This document shows, one piece after another, positions 13,254-21,226 of a stretch of DNA of 37,013 nt. The stretch is from a virus. Both the position numbers and the translations under genes were made by a program. The notes under the pieces are model-generated. The model did not search any database. It was not told the origin of the DNA and saw only the letters and a list, made by a program, of their open reading frames with translations. How positions within the stretch are numbered: position 1 is the first letter of the stretch; the number at the start of each line of letters is the position of its first letter. Where the stretch lies: IMG/VR virus record IMGVR_UViG_3300041809_000603, positions 1-37,013 of that record; one strand, written 5' to 3'.

Positions 13254-14615
13254 ATGCGTGGTCTTTTCGGTGCGATCGCGCAGGGCGGCGCACGGCTCGG
13301 CGGCGGCGGCTCGCGATTAACGCGCTCGACCGACACCACCGCTGACGCGCTATTGTGGGGCGACCAGCTCTGGAGCGTAGCGAGCTCCGCCGGCGTCGAG
13401 ATCAATCAGCAAACGTCGTTGGGCGCGGCCTCGATCATGGCCTGCGTTCAAATGCTGACGGAAGACGTGGCCAAGCTGCCCGTTAGTCTGATCCGCATGC
13501 GCGCTGACGGCGGCACCGAGCCGGTCACCAATCTTCCGCTTGCCGAGCTGCTGGAGCAGCCGAACGAATGGCAAGATTGGCTCGAATTTGCGGAAATGGT
13601 GCAGGTCGGCCTCGTCCTGCGCGGCAACGGTTACGCGGTCATCATCCGCGACGGCCACGGTCGACCGACAAAACTCGTTCCGATCAATCCGGACCGCGTC
13701 GCGCTTTGGGAAGCGCCGACCGGCGAGCTGTTCTATCGCATCACGCCGTTCGGCCTTCACGAGATGGCCGAGCTGCGCGACATGCCTTATCTGATCCCGT
13801 TCTCTGAGGTGTTCCACCTGCGCGGCCTGTCCGTGAACGGGCTCATGGGCATGTCGCGGATCGCGGTGGCGCGCGACGCGATCGGCCTGGCGCTCGGCCA
13901 GGAACGCATCGCCGCACAATGGATCGGGCTCGGATCGAAACCGTCAGGCACGCTCTCCACCGAGCAGAAGCTCGACAAGGTCACTTTCGAGCGGCTCAAG
14001 GGCAATTGGAAAGAGCTCAACGCCGGCCTGGCAAACTCCGGCCGCACCGCGATCCTCGAGGCGGGCCTCAAATGGACGCCGCTACAGCTTTCCTCGCAGG
14101 AAATGGAGTTTATCGCCGGGCGTGCGTTCCAACTGCAGGAAATCGCCCGCATGTTCCGGATCCCCCCGCACATGATCGGGGATCTGTCGCGCTCGACGAA
14201 CAACAATATCGTTCAGCAGTCGCAAGAGTACGTGAACTACACGATCAGCGGATATACGCGCCGCTGGCGATCGAAAATGCGGATGGCTTTTGGGCTGCGC
14301 ACCGCAAGCGACGACGTGCAGGTTCATTTCGATCTGAGCGAGCTGACGCGCGCTGATGCGACCGCGCGCTACAACAATTACCGCATCAACATCATGAGCG
14401 GCTGGATGACGCGCAACGAGGCGCGCATCGATGACGGGCGCAACCCGATCAAGGGCCTCGACGCGCCCTGGCAGCCAGTGAACGTCGCGGCGGCAGGCAG
14501 TGACTCGAGCGGCACGCAGCCGGACGGCGGCGGCCGGCCGGAAGACGACACCGTTAAGGCTTCGTTGGGGCCGGCCGGTTATCGATGGCGCAATCTGCTT
14601 TGGGTGCCCGATTGA
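13254..14615 (+). CDS. Portal protein, HK97 family
   Basis: This 453-residue protein shows the typical portal pattern. It has TSLGAASIMACVQMLTEDVAKLPVSL near the N-terminus, the strand LVLRGNGYAVIIRDGHGRP, the KLVPINPDRV segment, EVFHLRG, and the stem/clip region with FQLQEIARMFRIPPHMIGDL followed by NNNIVQQSQEYVNYTI. These are the conserved blocks of HK97-type portals. Twelve copies form the DNA entry ring at one capsid vertex and dock the terminase. The C-terminal 50 residues are Gly/Ser-rich and likely disordered. Confidence 0.93.
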   Translation: MRGLFGAIAQGGARLGGGGSRLTRSTDTTADALLWGDQLWSVASSAGVEINQQTSLGAASIMACVQMLTEDVAKLPVSLIRMRADGGTEPVTNLPLAELLEQPNEWQDWLEFAEMVQVGLVLRGNGYAVIIRDGHGRPTKLVPINPDRVALWEAPTGELFYRITPFGLHEMAELRDMPYLIPFSEVFHLRGLSVNGLMGMSRIAVARDAIGLALGQERIAAQWIGLGSKPSGTLSTEQKLDKVTFERLKGNWKELNAGLANSGRTAILEAGLKWTPLQLSSQEMEFIAGRAFQLQEIARMFRIPPHMIGDLSRSTNNNIVQQSQEYVNYTISGYTRRWRSKMRMAFGLRTASDDVQVHFDLSELTRADATARYNNYRINIMSGWMTRNEARIDDGRNPIKGLDAPWQPVNVAAAGSDSSGTQPDGGGRPEDDTVKASLGPAGYRWRNLLWVPD

Positions 14616-14905
14616 CCGAACGCCACGTCGCCGCGCTGCGGATTCCGCTCGAAATCGTTGCCGAGCTGCTCGGCCTGCCGCCCGGTGCCAGGATTATCGG
14701 CTACCGGCCTGACGAATTTGGCCGCTGCCTGATTATGGGCGTAGAGCACGCGGATCTGCCGGAGCAATTGCCCGGCTGCATGCCGCCGGAGGTGTCGCTG
14801 ACCTACAGCCAGGTCGAGGGCAAGCTGCGCGGCGCCTGGTCGATCGATCCTGAGAGAACATGGCCGATCGAGACGCCCCTGACCCTTATGAAATCCTCGG
14901 CGTAA
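14585..14905 (+). CDS. Hypothetical protein between portal and J-domain genes
   Basis: This 106-residue protein overlaps the portal gene by 31 nt and the next gene by 46 nt. A TTG at 14612, overlapping the portal stop, is an alternative start that would leave 97 residues. It has a helical opening (LTERHVAALRIPLEIVAELLG), then PPGARIIGYRPDEFGRCLIMGV, and acidic and Pro-rich stretches. I recognise no family. The tight overlaps suggest translational coupling with portal and J-domain genes. Confidence 0.55.
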   Translation: MAQSALGARLTERHVAALRIPLEIVAELLGLPPGARIIGYRPDEFGRCLIMGVEHADLPEQLPGCMPPEVSLTYSQVEGKLRGAWSIDPERTWPIETPLTLMKSSA

Positions 14906-15507
14906 GCCGGGACGCGACGGGTGAGGAGATCGACGCGGCGTTCAAGCGCAACGTCAAGCGCGATCATCCGGACGTTCCCGGGGGCAGCAAGGAAAAATTC
15001 GTCGAACTCAAGCGGGCGCAGCTTGTGCACCGCGATCCGGAGCTGCGCGAGCGCTTCGATCGCACCGGGCATTATGCCAAGGGCGTCGAGCCGGACAATC
15101 AACACGTCCCGGCGATGCAGGAGCTCGCGCGGATCCTGGGCCTAGCGCTCCAGTCCGGAAACGATCTCAGTCACGAGCCGCTTATCGACGCCATGCGGAT
15201 GCAGCTGCGGGCCGAGGTCGACGCGATCACGGCTGACCTGGTGAAGCTGCGCAAGCTCAAGGACGACGCCTTAAAAGTCGGAAAGCGGTTTAAGCACCGC
15301 GGCCGCAAGCGCGGGCCGAACTGGCTGCGTGAGCTCACCAAAGGAATCGCCGATCAGGCCGACCAGGCGATTGCGAAAGCGGAGCGCATCGCTAAGCCGA
15401 AGATCGACGCGATCGCGCTGCTCGACGACTACGATTTCGAGATGGATCAGTTGATGCCGTTAGGCATGGTGTCGTGGGGTCTATATGGCAGCGGGGCATC
15501 GTCATGA
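14860..15507 (+). CDS. J-domain (DnaJ-like) co-chaperone
   Basis: This 215-residue protein has a complete N-terminal J domain (about residues 8-70): DPYEILGVSRDATGEEIDAA (helix I), a basic helix II (FKRNVKRD), the invariant HPD at 36-38, and helices III/IV (EKFVELKRAQLVHRDPELRERFDRTG). The Gly/Phe and zinc domains of bacterial DnaJ are absent. They are replaced by about 140 residues of basic coiled helix (VKLRKLKDDALKVGKRFKHR). HPD-bearing J domains stimulate DnaK ATPase, so this protein likely recruits host DnaK to head assembly. Its place between portal and protease supports a role in prohead folding; direct proof is lacking. Confidence 0.8.
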   Translation: MADRDAPDPYEILGVSRDATGEEIDAAFKRNVKRDHPDVPGGSKEKFVELKRAQLVHRDPELRERFDRTGHYAKGVEPDNQHVPAMQELARILGLALQSGNDLSHEPLIDAMRMQLRAEVDAITADLVKLRKLKDDALKVGKRFKHRGRKRGPNWLRELTKGIADQADQAIAKAERIAKPKIDAIALLDDYDFEMDQLMPLGMVSWGLYGSGASS

Positions 15508-17068
15508 CGGCGAGCGCGCCGCGTCGGCCTTAGCCGACAAATATCTCGACACCGCGGCGCCGGTCGTTGCCGCCTGCACGGTCGATCGAAGCTATGACGT
15601 GCCTTGGCTCGCCAATCGCACGCGTGACCTGAAAACCGTTTGGGTCGATCGCCGCGTTCCAAAAATCCTCAAGTGCGGCATCAACACTGACGAGTCGCTG
15701 CCCTGGCACGAGCTGCCGGAAGGGCAAGCGATGGACGACGGCATGCCCTACGACGAGGGCGATCCGAACGCGCATTGCGACGTGGCAACACCGCTGGAGC
15801 GCCGCAACGTCGAGAGCCAGAAGCCGGACGATCCGGAGATCTGGAAAAAATACACCGACGAAATGGACGGCTTTATCCGCGCCGTCGACGACGAGACGAT
15901 CGAGCGCGTGCCGCTCGACATGGACCTGCGCGTCTTCGCCGATGACGACCGGGCGCTGCTCGAAAAGATCATGGCCAAGCAGGCCGAGGAAAAATCGGCG
16001 AGGAGATTCCGCATGCCGTCACGATTGATTACGCCGCTCGACATGATGGCGGCCGTCAAGGGCCTCAACGTCAAGGATCCGCAGATTGTCGAGCAGCTCG
16101 AAACCAGCATGCGCAATCTGTTCTACGACGGCGGCGGCCACCGCATTGCCAAGGCGGTCGGCATTTCCGCGAGCGTCGTGCCGAGCGAAGTCGGCGAACG
16201 CGCCGTCGATTTCACGATCTCGACCACCGGACTCGATCGCTACAATTCGACGATCGACGCGAAGGGATGGCAGCTCGACAACTACGGCAAGAATTCCGTG
16301 GTGCTTTGGGCCCACGATGACAGCATCCCGGCGATCGCCCGCGGTGAGAACACGCGCATCGACGGCGAATCCGTGCGCTCGCGCGCGGTGTTTGCCAGCC
16401 GGGACGTGCATCCGCTCGCCGACACGATCCACGGCCTGATCCGCGGCAATTTCATCAGCGCCGCATCGGTGGGCTGGATCCCGCTCAAATGGCAGTTCGT
16501 CGAGGAGGAGGGCCGCGGCTTCGGCGTCGACTACCTCGAGCAAGAGCTGCTCGAATGGTCGGTCGTCAATATCCCGGCGAACCCGGAGTGCCTGGTCGAC
16601 GCGCGATCGATGGGCATCGATACCAAGCCGCTCATGACGTGGGCCTCACGCACGCTCGATCTCGGCGGGCTCACCGCGATCCCGCGCGAGGAGCTGGAGA
16701 AGCTGCGCAAGATGGCGGGCACCGGGACAGCGACCGGCTTCCGCGCGCCGGCGACCGATCGCTTCAAAGAGCTTTTCACGGAAGCGATCGTAGAGCTCTG
16801 CGGCGAGAAGCGTAGCGGCAAGGTGTTGTCGGCTGAGAACAAGAAGAAGCTGGAGGCCTGCGTCGGGCATCTCAGCTCGATGAAAGACCATTGCTCTGCC
16901 GCAATGGATCACTGCAGCGCGATTCTTGAGTCCTGCCGTGACGCCGAAGACGGCGATCCTGACGACGGCGGCGACGGCGGCGGCGAAGCGGCCGCAGCTG
17001 ACGCCGAGCAGCGCGCACGTCGCGTGCGCGTGTTGAAACTCCGCGCTCCGGCTCCGTCAGAAGAATAA
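15485..17068 (+). CDS. Prohead protease with extra N-terminal domain
   Basis: This 527-residue protein is much longer than HK97-type proteases (about 200 aa) and has two parts. The C-terminal part is a U35/S78-type prohead serine protease. Catalytic His277 lies in VVLWAHDDS and Ser328 in NFISAASVGWIP, followed by LLEWSVVNIPANPECLV. It cleaves the capsid protein's N-terminal scaffold. The N-terminal part (about residues 1-175) reads SYDVPWLANRTRDLKTVWVDR, then WHELPEG (His75, Glu76, Glu79), and AHCDVATPLERR with His97. It resembles a phage DVPY..VYIDR family whose HExxE/H pattern suggests a metallopeptidase-like fold. The final 50 residues are acidic and Gly-rich, then basic. ATG 15485 overlaps the J-domain gene by 23 nt. 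Confidence 0.85.
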   Translation: MAAGHRHDGERAASALADKYLDTAAPVVAACTVDRSYDVPWLANRTRDLKTVWVDRRVPKILKCGINTDESLPWHELPEGQAMDDGMPYDEGDPNAHCDVATPLERRNVESQKPDDPEIWKKYTDEMDGFIRAVDDETIERVPLDMDLRVFADDDRALLEKIMAKQAEEKSARRFRMPSRLITPLDMMAAVKGLNVKDPQIVEQLETSMRNLFYDGGGHRIAKAVGISASVVPSEVGERAVDFTISTTGLDRYNSTIDAKGWQLDNYGKNSVVLWAHDDSIPAIARGENTRIDGESVRSRAVFASRDVHPLADTIHGLIRGNFISAASVGWIPLKWQFVEEEGRGFGVDYLEQELLEWSVVNIPANPECLVDARSMGIDTKPLMTWASRTLDLGGLTAIPREELEKLRKMAGTGTATGFRAPATDRFKELFTEAIVELCGEKRSGKVLSAENKKKLEACVGHLSSMKDHCSAAMDHCSAILESCRDAEDGDPDDGGDGGGEAAAADAEQRARRVRVLKLRAPAPSEE

Positions 17069-17174
17069 CGGCGCGCCTTTCTCCCCAAACTTTCTACCCC
17101 CACCCCGAAAATCCGGTCCGCCTGGCGCAGTGCCTTGAGCGGTGATCCGGCGTTGCGTCCAAAGGAGTAAAATC

Positions 17175-18572
17175 ATGGACAAGTTGATCGAGCTGCGCCA
17201 GGCGCGAGCCGCGGCGTGCGATGAGCTGGAAAACCTCATCGGCGACAAGGCAAAATTCGAGGCGAAGGAAGCCGAGATCGCGGACTTCGACGGCCAGATC
17301 CAGCGGCTTGAGTTCGCCCGCAAGGCCGCGGCCGACCGCGCGCAGCGAAGCGAACAGAACAACGCCGGCGGCGAAACGGCGAGCTCTCAGCCCATTCTCA
17401 TCAACAACGACGTTGAGCTGAGCTTTTCCGGGCGCCCGGTGCGCAAGGCGCCGGATTTCGATCACTACCTGCGCCGCGCCCGCGCGCAGTTGCGCGAACA
17501 GAACGTGCCGCTTCTGGCGCCCGGCCAGCAAAACGCGTTCGGATCGCTTGGCGAGCAGCTCATCGCCGTTGCCAAGTATGCGCTCTCCCACGGTGGCGAG
17601 CGCGATCCGCGATTGATCCGCGCCCCCACCGGCGCCGGCGAAATCGATCCGTCCGCCGGCGGCTTTTTGGTGCAGACCGACTTTTCGACCGCGGTGTTCA
17701 TGCGGTCCTACGAGCTCGGCATTCTGCTCGGCATGGCAGAGAAGCTCTCGCTCTCGACCAACGCCAACTCGATCAAAATTCCGGCCGTCGACGAAACCAG
17801 CCGCGCGACCGGAAGCCGTTGGGGCGGTGTGCAGTCGTATTGGGTCGGTGAAGGCTCCAATCCGGCGACCAACACCAAGCCGCGTTTCCGCCTGATCGAA
17901 CTCGATCTGAAAAAGCTGCTCTCGCTCATGTATGTGACCGACGAGCTGCTCGCCGACCAGTCGGTGCTCACCTCGATCGCCGGCAAAGCGTTCTCGGAAG
18001 AATTGATGTTCATGACCGAGGACGCGATGTTCGAAGGCGACGGCGCCGGCAAGCCGCTCGGCGTCATGAACTCACCTTGCCTGGTGACGGTGCCGGAGGA
18101 AGTCGGCCAAGCCACCAAGACGATCGTTTACGAGAACATCCTGAAAATGTGGCAGCGGTGTTGGGCGCGCTCGCGTTCTAATGCCGTCTGGACCATCAAT
18201 CAGGACAACGAAGCTCAGTTGTATTCGATGAGCCAGGTCATCGGCACCGCCGGCGTCCCGGTTTATCTGCCTGCAAACGGGATCTCTGGATCGCCCTACG
18301 GCACTTTGTTTGGTCGTCCGGTCATCACGCTCGAATACAACAACACCGTCGGCACCACCGGCGACATTCTGCTCGGCGACTGGTCGCAATACGTGCTCGC
18401 GGATAAAGGCGGCATGCAAGCCGCATCGTCAATGCATGTGGCCTTCCTGACCGATGAGATGGTGTTCCGTTTCATCTACCGCGTTGACGGCGAACCGATC
18501 TGGAACGCTCCGTTGCAGCCTTTCAAGGGATCAAACACGCTCTCGCCATTCGTGGCGCTGGCGTCGCGTTAA
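17175..18572 (+). CDS. Major capsid protein, HK97 fold
   Basis: This 465-residue protein starts at ATG 17175 behind AAAGGAGT. An upstream GTG in the same frame lacks a ribosome-binding site. Residues 1-60 form a charged coiled coil (the delta/scaffold domain). The capsid domain has the family pattern: GGFLVQTDFSTAVF, VQSYWVGEGSNPATNTKPRFRLI, and LEYNNTVGTTGDILLGDWSQYVLADKGGMQAA. Removal of the delta domain by the upstream protease is expected; the exact cut site is not determined (between about 60 and 130). A strong terminator follows, as usual for a highly expressed capsid gene. Confidence 0.93.
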   Translation: MDKLIELRQARAAACDELENLIGDKAKFEAKEAEIADFDGQIQRLEFARKAAADRAQRSEQNNAGGETASSQPILINNDVELSFSGRPVRKAPDFDHYLRRARAQLREQNVPLLAPGQQNAFGSLGEQLIAVAKYALSHGGERDPRLIRAPTGAGEIDPSAGGFLVQTDFSTAVFMRSYELGILLGMAEKLSLSTNANSIKIPAVDETSRATGSRWGGVQSYWVGEGSNPATNTKPRFRLIELDLKKLLSLMYVTDELLADQSVLTSIAGKAFSEELMFMTEDAMFEGDGAGKPLGVMNSPCLVTVPEEVGQATKTIVYENILKMWQRCWARSRSNAVWTINQDNEAQLYSMSQVIGTAGVPVYLPANGISGSPYGTLFGRPVITLEYNNTVGTTGDILLGDWSQYVLADKGGMQAASSMHVAFLTDEMVFRFIYRVDGEPIWNAPLQPFKGSNTLSPFVALASR

Positions 18573-18595
18573 TCCGTTCACTGCACCAGCCGGAA

Positions 18596-18625
18596 CTAAA
18601 AAGGCACTTTTTAGTGCCTTTTTAG
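18596..18625 (+). terminator. Strong intrinsic terminator after the capsid gene
   Basis: CTAAAAAGGCACT (18596-18608) and AGTGCCTTTTTAG (18613-18625) form a perfect 13-bp stem with a TTTT loop. The T-run inside the 3' arm gives termination on the plus strand, and the symmetric A-run would do the same for minus-strand transcription. It separates the capsid gene from the accessory head genes and should raise capsid mRNA over downstream message. Confidence 0.85.
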
Positions 18626-18656
18626 TCCGCGCGCTCATCAAAGGAATCCGCAGCAA

Positions 18657-18890
18657 ATGGCCGACAAGAAACTCTCAGCCGTTGAGGAGCTCACCGAAGC
18701 GCACCGTCTCGGCATCGCCAGGCGCAAGCGCGCGCTCGAAGAAGCAATGAATGATCTCAACGCGGCCGAGCAGATGGTCAAAGACGCCAAGCTGACGATC
18801 GCGCAGATCCAGCAGGCCAATCTGACCGCAAGCCTGGCCTACGACGACCAGGTCGCCGCGCTGCGGAATGCGCCCAACAAGGCGGCCTGA
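18657..18890 (+). CDS. Small coiled-coil protein after the capsid gene
   Basis: This 77-residue protein starts at ATG 18657 with AAAGGAAT upstream. Nearly the whole length is one heptad-patterned helix (GIARRKRALEEAMNDLNAAEQ, then MVKDAKLTIAQIQQANL). No motif is visible. Position between capsid and decoration-like genes suggests an internal scaffold or virion component, but no function can be read from the sequence. Confidence 0.6.
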   Translation: MADKKLSAVEELTEAHRLGIARRKRALEEAMNDLNAAEQMVKDAKLTIAQIQQANLTASLAYDDQVAALRNAPNKAA

Positions 18891-18942
18891 CGGTCAGCCG
18901 CTTCAACCCCCCGACCGATCCCCTAACCGCAGGAGGAGCCTC

Positions 18943-19434
18943 ATGGCCCGCCAGTTTTCGCTTTGTGAGATCATTCCGCCCGTCGGAATGCTGAAACCCG
19001 CTGCCGACTCTGCCGGCCGCACGTCGCAATATGTTTTCGTCGGCCTCGCCGATAAACTCTACCTGGTTTGCTACATCAACCAAGGCAACGCCGCGACGGT
19101 GGCCTTGACGCCGCTGCAGGCGACGAGCGTCGCCGGCGCCGGCTCCAAAGGCCTCACGGCCGCTTGCAATATCTGGTTCTGTGAGGACGAGGAATCGTCC
19201 GACCAGTTCGTCAAGCAGACGGCGGCGACGAGCTTCACCACCGACGCCGGCACGCAGTCGAAAATCGTGGTGTTCGAAATCTCGCCGCAAGACTGCATGG
19301 ACATGGTCAACGGCTTCAACTGCATCGCGATCGAAACCGGCGCATCGAACGCTGCCAACATCACGTCCGCGCAGGCATTGCCGCTGCACCGTTACCAGCA
19401 GGCGACGCCGCCCTCGATCCTGTCAGAGCCCTAA
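18943..19434 (+). CDS. Capsid decoration-like protein
   Basis: This 163-residue protein starts at ATG 18943 with an ideal AGGAGGAG upstream; an earlier GTG in frame has none. The product begins MARQFSLCEIIPPVGMLKPA and is beta-rich, with SKIVVFEISPQDCMDMVNGF and TGASNAANI near the C-terminus. The strong translation signal and place right after the capsid gene suit an abundant virion protein such as a cement or decoration protein. I know no named family for it. Confidence 0.55.
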   Translation: MARQFSLCEIIPPVGMLKPAADSAGRTSQYVFVGLADKLYLVCYINQGNAATVALTPLQATSVAGAGSKGLTAACNIWFCEDEESSDQFVKQTAATSFTTDAGTQSKIVVFEISPQDCMDMVNGFNCIAIETGASNAANITSAQALPLHRYQQATPPSILSEP

Positions 19435-19455
19435 GCGGCTTCGACGGCTTAACCG

Positions 19456-19511
19456 GCGCGGGCGTTCGCACGCCCGCGCTCTCCCTCACGTTCACGCCGG
19501 CGCGCGCCGGC
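19456..19511 (+). terminator. GC hairpin and 16-bp palindrome before LamG-like gene
   Basis: GCGCGGGCGT (19456-19465) pairs perfectly with ACGCCCGCGC (19470-19479) around TCGC, a very stable 10-bp stem. Seventeen bases later comes the perfect 16-bp palindrome GCCGGCGCGCGCCGGC (19496-19511), ending one base before CAGGAG, the ribosome-binding site of the next gene. No strong T-run follows, so these may stabilise or attenuate the message more than end it. Confidence 0.45.
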
Positions 19512-19524
19512 CAGGAGAACGCCT

Positions 19525-20298
19525 ATGTCTGATAACGCCCGCGTTCACGGCAAGCTCAGCGCCGCAAACGTGATGGAATTCTACGACCGCAGCACCTACG
19601 AGCGCGTCGACGTGCTCACCAACATCGTCTTCAAAGACGATTTCATCGGCGCCGGCGGCGGCATCATCCCCGCAGCCGGCTCTCCGGTCGACGGTTTTCC
19701 GTGGGTCAAGAAGCTCGTCGACACGCATGGCTCGCCGACCGTTGGCGCCGTCGCCAATGCCGGCGGCGGCCAGGTGCAGCTGCTCATCGACACCACGTCG
19801 GAAAAGCAGGAGGCCACGCTCTACGGCAACGACAGCCTGTGGACTGACGTGACCAAGGGCCTGATTTTCGAGGCGCGCGTGAAATTGACCACCTTGCCGA
19901 GCGCCACCGGCGTCGAGGCGGTGTGGGGCGTGTCGTCAGCCTGGACCGACGGGCCTGACAACGCGTCTGAGTACGTGGAATTCGGCATCAGCGGCGCCGG
20001 CGGTGCGATCAACATGCGATCGCAAGACGGCGTCACGCAGAATGCCGTGGCGTCCGGCTTCACCGCCGACACCGCCTTCCACGTCTATCGGTTCGACTGT
20101 TACGCGCCGGCAGCGATCCTTTTTTACGTCGACGGCGTGCTGCAGAACGGCACCGGCGGCGCGACGATCGGCTTCGCCGCCACCGGATCGAGCGCGATCC
20201 TGCAGCCGTATCTGTCTTGCTACAAGCCGAGCGGTGCCGGTCACGCGGTCATGGTCGTCGACTATGTGCGCGCCTGGATGACCAGTCGCGAAGCATAA
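19525..20298 (+). CDS. LamG/concanavalin-like virion protein
   Basis: This 257-residue protein starts at ATG 19525 with CAGGAG upstream. After an N-terminal strand (DFIGAGGGIIPAAGSP) it shows a jelly-roll lectin pattern: GLIFEARVKLTTLPSATGVEAVWGVSS, then YVEFGISG, INMRSQDG, and the diagnostic FHVYRFDCYAPAAILFYVDGVLQ followed by LQPYLSCYK. This is the LamG/glucanase-like sandwich, which binds carbohydrate or protein surfaces. Next to the capsid and collagen-like genes it is probably displayed on the head; glycan binding is inferred. Confidence 0.65.
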   Translation: MSDNARVHGKLSAANVMEFYDRSTYERVDVLTNIVFKDDFIGAGGGIIPAAGSPVDGFPWVKKLVDTHGSPTVGAVANAGGGQVQLLIDTTSEKQEATLYGNDSLWTDVTKGLIFEARVKLTTLPSATGVEAVWGVSSAWTDGPDNASEYVEFGISGAGGAINMRSQDGVTQNAVASGFTADTAFHVYRFDCYAPAAILFYVDGVLQNGTGGATIGFAATGSSAILQPYLSCYKPSGAGHAVMVVDYVRAWMTSREA

Positions 20299-20370
20299 AA
20301 ATGGTCCCCCGATTGAGGGGCGACATGCGCGCCCGGGCCGGCGACTACCTCACCACAAGCGGAGAAGACG

Positions 20371-20799
20371 ATGGCGGACGGATCCAGCGGGCCGACGGGC
20401 CCGACCGGCGCAACCGGCGAGACGGCGGCGACCGGAGCAAGCGGCGAAACCGGAGCGACCGGGGCACCGATCGGGGCGAGCGGCGCGACGGGTGAAACCG
20501 GCGCGACCGGCGCCGTCGCGGCGATCGAGGCCGCGCAGACCGAGCCGGTCGATCAACCGGCGCCGGCGCCGACGCCTCCCCCGCCGCCCGCGCATCATCC
20601 GGCGCCGCCGCACCGCAGCCTTTTCGAGCTGCACCTGCGCCACCGCGACGGCCGTATCGGCCGCCTCTGCGGCATCAGGCACAAGGGCCGCGCCATCATC
20701 GCGGTGCAACTGCAGCTGCCGCCAAAGCGCAATGCCAGGCGCGGCGAGCTCACCGAATGGCTGCAGCCGGACGATCTGACCGAGCACGAGCTGGACTAA
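20371..20799 (+). CDS. Collagen-like phage protein
   Basis: This 142-residue protein has three parts. Residues about 5-48 are collagen-type Gly-X-Y triplets (GPTGPTGATGETAATGASGE...), with one interruption near GAPIGA. A Pro/Ala-rich hinge (PAPAPTPPPPPAHHPAPP) follows, and then a compact C-terminal domain of about 60 residues (FELHLRHRDGRIGRLCGIRH onward). Collagen-like repeats form triple-helical stalks in many phage fibres. Here the gene sits among head genes, so a trimeric head fibre is likely. The C-terminal domain could be the trimer base or the binding tip. Confidence 0.7.
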   Translation: MADGSSGPTGPTGATGETAATGASGETGATGAPIGASGATGETGATGAVAAIEAAQTEPVDQPAPAPTPPPPPAHHPAPPHRSLFELHLRHRDGRIGRLCGIRHKGRAIIAVQLQLPPKRNARRGELTEWLQPDDLTEHELD

Positions 20800-20833
20800 A
20801 AGCCGTCGAGCTTCGATCTAGTGGAGTAGCGTC

Positions 20834-21223
20834 ATGGCCGGATCGATCGGCGTCACCGTCACTGACATTGGCAACGGCCTGACCAAATACTCGATCGCCT
20901 GGACCTCGAGCAGCGGCGGAGCCGTCAGCGGCGCATCCTTTCAAATGAAGACCGGACACGTCGAGCAGATCCGTTATGTGCCCGGTAGCGGCGTCTCGGC
21001 CGATTATGCGGCGTCGCTGCTCGATGCCGACGGCATTGATTTGTTCGCCGCCACCGGATCGAGCCTCGCGGCGACAGCGAGCGTTGTTGTTCCGGTGATT
21101 TCGTCGAACAGTCCCATTCTCAACGACGCCACGCTCGGCAGTCCGCCGGGCTCGGTGACGCCGACGCTTTCGGCCGCCGGCAATGCGAAATCGGGCCGCA
21201 TCGACGTCATCGTCGGACCGTAG
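20834..21223 (+). CDS. Beta-rich virion protein, paralog A
   Basis: This 129-residue protein with alternating strands begins MAGSIGVTVTDIGNGLTKYS. It shares a clear block pattern with the next gene: IxYSxxWTxxxGG, F(Q)xxTGHxxQI, YxAxLxDADGxDLFA, NDxTLGSPPGxVT and SGRIDxIxGP. The two are therefore tandem duplicates. The fold is unknown to me. Head or connector decoration is likely from position. Confidence 0.6.
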   Translation: MAGSIGVTVTDIGNGLTKYSIAWTSSSGGAVSGASFQMKTGHVEQIRYVPGSGVSADYAASLLDADGIDLFAATGSSLAATASVVVPVISSNSPILNDATLGSPPGSVTPTLSAAGNAKSGRIDVIVGP

Positions 21224-21226
21224 GCC

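Noticed and set aside
20380-20520. Repetitive DNA that could be taken for a short tandem array or CRISPR
   Set aside because: It encodes in-frame Gly-X-Y triplets of the collagen-like protein. There are no uniform repeats with unique spacers.
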